Shown here piece after piece: positions 5,540 through 8,663 of a DNA stretch of 8,663 nt; the stretch's first letter is position 1, and every line of letters begins with the position of its first letter. Source of the stretch: Bacteriovoracaceae bacterium (GTDB taxonomy: Bacteria; Bdellovibrionota; Bacteriovoracia; Bacteriovoracales; Bacteriovoracaceae); NCBI GenBank assembly GCA_023954595.1, contig JAGSHJ010000114.1, forward strand, positions 1 to 8,663. Direction: 5' to 3'. The notes under the pieces are model-generated. The model made no database searches. It saw nothing but the letters and a program-made list of their open reading frames with translations, and was not told the origin of the DNA. The translations under genes were made by a program, and so were the position numbers.

Positions 5540-6274
5540 ATGATTTCAGTCAAAAATCTAACAAAGATATACGGCCCTGATAATTACAAGGCCGTTGATA
5601 ATATTTCTTTCCAAGTACCTGAGGGAAGCATTGCTTGTATTATAGGTACTAGTGGTTGTGGAAAGACCACAACTCTTAAAATGATCAATAGATTAATCGA
5701 ACCCACATCAGGTGAGATTATGGCCTACAATGACAATGCAAAGGACTACAATCCCATCCATTGGCGACGTAAAATGGGTTTTGTAATCCAAAAAGCAGGG
5801 CTACTTCCCCACTTAACTGTGAAGGAAAACATCTGTTTGCTGTCTCGTATCCTTAAAAGAAAGGAAACATTCATTGATAAAAGAGTCGAATCTCTTTTAG
5901 AGACGGTAGGCCTTGATCCAAGTGTATTTAAATCCAGGTATCCTGTAGAACTAAGTGGCGGCCAACAGCAAAGAATTGGAATTGCTCGAGCGCTAATGGA
6001 AGATCCACCAATAATGTTAATGGATGAACCCTTCGGCGCTCTCGACCCCATTACAAGAAATTCTCTTCATGAAGAATTCACTAATCTAAACCAAGAACTA
6101 AAAAAGACAATTCTCATTGTCACTCATGACTTAGAGGAAGCATTCAAGCTTGGTGATCAAGTCATACTAATGGACCAAGGAAAAATCGTTCAGGCAGGTA
6201 ATAAAGAAGATTTTTTAAAAAGACCTGCCACCAATTTTGTAAAGGAGTTTGTGGGTGACCAAATTAATACTTAG
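5540..6274 (+). CDS. Compatible-solute (quaternary amine) ABC importer, ATP-binding subunit
   Basis: The 244-residue ATPase energises import of osmoprotectants such as glycine betaine, choline or carnitine. Motifs in order: Walker A GTSGCGKT (36-43), Q-loop Gln84, signature LSGGQQQR (138-145), Walker B IMLMDEP (158-164), D-loop ALD (167-169) and switch His196. The segment before and after Gln84 (GFVIQKAGLLPHLTVKENI) is typical of the OpuA/OpuC/OsmV/ProV group. It lacks the C-terminal CBS pair that many OpuCA and OpuAA proteins use to sense ionic strength, so any osmotic gating must lie elsewhere. No Shine-Dalgarno is near the ATG. The 3' end contains the ribosome binding site of the next gene and overlaps it by 20 bases, so the pair is an operon with likely translational coupling. 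Confidence 0.9.
   Translation: MISVKNLTKIYGPDNYKAVDNISFQVPEGSIACIIGTSGCGKTTTLKMINRLIEPTSGEIMAYNDNAKDYNPIHWRRKMGFVIQKAGLLPHLTVKENICLLSRILKRKETFIDKRVESLLETVGLDPSVFKSRYPVELSGGQQQRIGIARALMEDPPIMLMDEPFGALDPITRNSLHEEFTNLNQELKKTILIVTHDLEEAFKLGDQVILMDQGKIVQAGNKEDFLKRPATNFVKEFVGDQINT
6241..6247 (+). promoter_or_regulatory. Ribosome binding site that decides the GTG start of the fused transporter gene
   Basis: AAAGGAG inside the ATPase gene lies 7 bases before GTG at 6255, the ideal distance, but only one base before the in-frame TTG at 6249. The GTG start gives a normal signal peptide beginning M-T-K. The TTG start is therefore rejected. Confidence 0.8.
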
Positions 6275-7802
6275 CCTCCTATTGCTCACACTTCTCCAAC
6301 CAAGTATCGCTCAAAACAAACCACCTATAGTTATTGGTTCAAAGATCTTTAGTGAGTCCATCATTCTTGCAGAAATTGCAGCACAGCTCTTTGAAGACAA
6401 GGGAGTAAAGGTCGTTAGAAAAACCAACCTTGGTGGAACAAAAGTTGTTTTCGACGCCTTAAACGCTGGTGATATAGATCTCTATCCTGACTACACTGGA
6501 ACAGGCTATGTCATGATCCTCAAACAAAGTGGAGAAACTGATCCACAAGTCGTTTATGAAATTGTATCAAAAGAATTTTCAAAGAAATTCTCTATTGCTT
6601 GGTCTGCACCTCTTGGTTTTAATAATACATACTCCTTGGCAGTTAGAAAGGATGATGAACAGTTTAAAAACATCAACAACATTAGTGATCTAAGTAACAC
6701 CGTCGAAAGAAATTTGATTGCCTCTCCACATGAGTTCATGGAACGACAGGACGGTTTTAATCCGTTCAAGTCATTTTATAATTTAAATTTCAAATCAAAT
6801 AATGTGAAGTCATTGAGCTCAGGGCTTATGTATTCTGCGATTAGAGACAAACAAGTTGATCTTATCATTTCCTACTCCACTGATGGTAGGTTAGGAGCAT
6901 ATGGGCTTAAGCTTTTAAAAGACGACAAAAAGTTCTTCCCTCCCTATTATGCCGCATTTCTAACTAGAGAAGAAGTGTTGCAAGACAGGCCAGAGGTAGC
7001 AGAAGTATTTGAAGAATTAGAGCAGCTCATCAGTGAACAAGACATGATTAAAATGAACGACCTGGTGGATCGAGAAAAACGTGAGCCTTCAGAGGTTGCA
7101 AAGAACTTTCTTATTGAGAAAGGCCTTCTACAAGGAACTAAGACTCATACAAAAATAAGTAAAAACTTTTTAAGCTATGTAGTGATGAAGAAGAACTATC
7201 TATGGAAAATAGTTAAAGAGCATCTTCTATTATCTTTTGGTGCCCTATTTTTGGCATTGGCCATATCCCTTCCTACCGGGATCCTTTTAAGTCGAAAACC
7301 AAAATTATCTTCAACAGTTTTCCCATTTATTAACACGGTTCAAACAATTCCAAGCTTGGCATTACTGGGCTTTTTAATACCTTTTTTAGGCATAGGCTAT
7401 GCACCAGCTGTTATTGCACTGTTTTTATACTCTCTACTTCCACTTGTTAGGAATACATACACAGGTATTGAGTCTGTAGATCAAGATTATATTGAGGCGT
7501 CTCGCGGTATTGGACTAACTGATTGGCAGATACTTTTAAAAGTCGAAATCCCACTAGCGCTTCCAGTGATTTTGGCAGGCATAAGAACGGCCTCAGTCAT
7601 TGTAATCGGAACTGCGACACTTGCGGCCTTAGTAGGAGCAGGCGGACTTGGTGACCCTATATTTAGGGGTGTTGCCACAGTGAATAGTAATCTTATTTTA
7701 CTCGGTGCCGTTCCGAGTGCTCTTTTAGCGATTATAGTCGATAAAGCACTCGGTTATGCTGAGACGAAACTAGTCTCTCAGGGTTTAAGGGCTAGGTTTT
7801 GA
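6255..7802 (+). CDS. Fused substrate-binding protein and permease of a quaternary-amine ABC importer
   Basis: The 515-residue protein (from GTG) has a signal sequence (1-19, SIA before Gln20) and an OpuBC/OpuCC/OsmF-type binding domain (about 24-290). After a linker comes an OpuBB/OsmW-type permease (about 320-510). The binding domain shows GSKIFSESIILAE (28-40), GGTKVVFDAL (60-69), DLYPDYTGTGY (75-85), GFNNTYSLAVR (121-131), SYSTDGR (206-212) and FFPPYYAA (227-234). Tyr80, Tyr126, Tyr207 and Tyr231 match the spacing of the aromatic cage that holds a quaternary ammonium group. The permease has several hydrophobic segments and the EAA loop (EASRGIG, 414-420, through LP at 436-437) that docks on the ATPase. 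Well-known fusions such as OpuABC and EgtU have permease first and binding domain last; this one is reversed. As a homodimer it would carry two binding domains and complete the importer with the upstream ATPase. Its 3' end overlaps the convergent MscS gene by 25 bases. Confidence 0.9.
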   Translation: MTKLILSLLLLTLLQPSIAQNKPPIVIGSKIFSESIILAEIAAQLFEDKGVKVVRKTNLGGTKVVFDALNAGDIDLYPDYTGTGYVMILKQSGETDPQVVYEIVSKEFSKKFSIAWSAPLGFNNTYSLAVRKDDEQFKNINNISDLSNTVERNLIASPHEFMERQDGFNPFKSFYNLNFKSNNVKSLSSGLMYSAIRDKQVDLIISYSTDGRLGAYGLKLLKDDKKFFPPYYAAFLTREEVLQDRPEVAEVFEELEQLISEQDMIKMNDLVDREKREPSEVAKNFLIEKGLLQGTKTHTKISKNFLSYVVMKKNYLWKIVKEHLLLSFGALFLALAISLPTGILLSRKPKLSSTVFPFINTVQTIPSLALLGFLIPFLGIGYAPAVIALFLYSLLPLVRNTYTGIESVDQDYIEASRGIGLTDWQILLKVEIPLALPVILAGIRTASVIVIGTATLAALVGAGGLGDPIFRGVATVNSNLILLGAVPSALLAIIVDKALGYAETKLVSQGLRARF

Positions 7803-8662
7803 ATATTTGCCTGAATGCTTTGAGTTTTAATTCCTGCTTTCATAAGTGATTGATTAATATTTTTTCTCATATCACATCTTAGCTCCCAAGCATCTGTTGG
7901 ATTCTCGGCCCATGCAGCGATCCAACACTCAACAGCATCTTTATCCAGCTTGGTTACCCAAAAAACTGGCTCTTCTGTATCAAGGCTGTAGTTTGAGTCA
8001 TTGGCGGCCTGCTTAGCAAGCTTTTCAATCAGCTCCATGTCACATGATGGCTCAACCCAAAATTCAATGTGGGCCCAGATGATACTATCGTGCATAGTAA
8101 GGTTTTGAATTTCCTTTATAAGCATTTTGGAATTTGGAATTACATATCGTTCCCAGTCCCAAACTCTTAATACACATTGAGTAAGATCAATTCTTTCAAC
8201 AACACCATATTGACCTTCTATTCGAACAGTATCTCCAACCCTAAAAGGTTGAAAGAATGAGATAATCACACCAGCAATGATGTTTTCCAAAAAAGGCTTT
8301 AATGCAATACCTGCAGCGACTGAAACAATAGTTACGACCAATGAAATATAAATAGCCGGAAGTGCTGACAGATAAGGGATAGAGAGAATTATAAGCCATG
8401 CAATGACCATAAGAAGCGGAAAGAGCCTCTGTATAAATACAAATCTCGACTGAATACTGTCGATACCCAGTTTAAAAATTTCTTTGTCATCAATTTCATC
8501 GGGAGTGTCACTGTGGATAGGATCGAATACTTCCCTCTTTTTTGCCTTTTTAAGCATCCTTCTCTTCTTATTTAATAGAGAGAAGTTTCCTGCCAGATAT
8601 AGGGCCAAAACAGTGAGTGTCACAGATGCCGGGTAACCATATGTTGTAATAATTTCTTTCAT
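7778..8662 (-). CDS. MscS-family mechanosensitive ion channel
   Basis: MscS channels in the inner membrane open under tension and release solutes during hypo-osmotic shock. The 294-residue product has hydrophobic segments near 8-24 and 80-97 and the pore-lining helix region 102-140. It then has the family core FRVGDTV (140-146), the beta-domain with GVVERIDL (153-160), and VIPNSKML (174-181), followed by an alpha/beta C-terminal domain to the end. A basic and acidic cytoplasmic loop (32-60) lies between the first two membrane segments. The size is close to E. coli MscS (286). The ATG is the last complete codon on the window's right edge, so the ribosome binding site is not visible and a start further upstream cannot be excluded. 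The 3' end overlaps the fused osmoprotectant transporter by 25 bases, and I see no convincing terminator in the overlap. Confidence 0.88.
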   Translation of the reverse strand: MKEIITTYGYPASVTLTVLALYLAGNFSLLNKKRRMLKKAKKREVFDPIHSDTPDEIDDKEIFKLGIDSIQSRFVFIQRLFPLLMVIAWLIILSIPYLSALPAIYISLVVTIVSVAAGIALKPFLENIIAGVIISFFQPFRVGDTVRIEGQYGVVERIDLTQCVLRVWDWERYVIPNSKMLIKEIQNLTMHDSIIWAHIEFWVEPSCDMELIEKLAKQAANDSNYSLDTEEPVFWVTKLDKDAVECWIAAWAENPTDAWELRCDMRKNINQSLMKAGIKTQSIQANIQNLALKP

Positions 8663-8663
8663 G

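Noticed and set aside
5746..6051. Minus-strand open frame opposite the ATPase gene, and similar frames opposite the fused transporter (6554-6769, 7487-7678)
   Set aside because: All lie within strongly conserved coding sequence on the other strand and show no motif or ribosome binding site.
6249..6254. TTG at 6249 as start of the fused transporter gene
   Set aside because: It is one base from the ribosome binding site, whereas GTG at 6255 is at 7 bases and gives a standard signal peptide.
7761..7800. Hairpins GAGAC/GTCTC (7761-7777) and AAACTAG/CTAGGTTT (7767-7800) as a terminator of the fused transporter
   Set aside because: The first stem is only 5 bp with no T-tract; the second has a bulge and a long loop. 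Neither is convincing.
5540..7802. Ergothioneine importer (EgtUV-like) as the identity of the ABC system
   Set aside because: The fusion of binding domain and permease recalls EgtU, but domain order is reversed and the four-Tyr cage typical of betaine/choline binders is complete. Not excluded, only less likely.

Overview
The window is AT-rich bacterial DNA, densely coded on both strands, with ten protein genes and no tRNA, rRNA, CRISPR array, insertion sequence or phage gene that I can see. No stretch over 300 bases lacks a gene; the longest gaps are about 110 to 160 bases. Four of the ten products carry a lipoprotein signal ending in Cys. The content (many small lipoproteins, an L,D-transpeptidase-fold protein, a duplicated secreted metalloprotease-like family) suggests a Gram-negative of the Bdellovibrionota type, such as Bacteriovorax or Halobacteriovorax. 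That placement is inference from gene style, not from a marker gene.

Left region (1-1540): two tandem paralogous lipoproteins with the zinc motif HExxHxxGxxH of metzincin metalloproteases, but with Pro where the Met of the Met-turn is expected. The first copy is cut by the window edge and begins upstream of its first in-frame ATG. A strong intrinsic terminator separates the copies, and a bidirectional terminator follows the second.

Middle region (1539-5427): a secreted YkuD-like L,D-transpeptidase-fold protein on the minus strand; divergent from it a uridine kinase (udk); a NYN/LabA-type putative RNase converging on udk, with the two stop codons overlapping inside one terminator-like hairpin; a 60-residue Cys/His/Lys-rich lipoprotein likely to bind metal, with its own promoter and an inverted repeat at the -35; and a 348-residue lipoprotein that looks like a beta-propeller but has no function I can name.

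Right region (5540-8663): an osmotic-stress block. An OpuC/OsmV-type ATPase is translationally coupled to a single protein that fuses a periplasmic quaternary-amine binding domain (N-terminal) to the permease (C-terminal). Together they can form a complete compatible-solute importer. Converging on it, with a 25-base overlap of the 3' ends, is an MscS-type mechanosensitive channel. Uptake of solute at high osmolarity and its release at low osmolarity are thus encoded tail to tail.

Three start sites in common gene predictions would be wrong here: 83 (true gene starts before the window), 4128 (better 4173) and 6249 (better GTG at 6255). Three genes lack a Shine-Dalgarno sequence; two of them have a fair -10-like hexamer a few bases before the ATG (the third only a weak one), so leaderless translation is possible.
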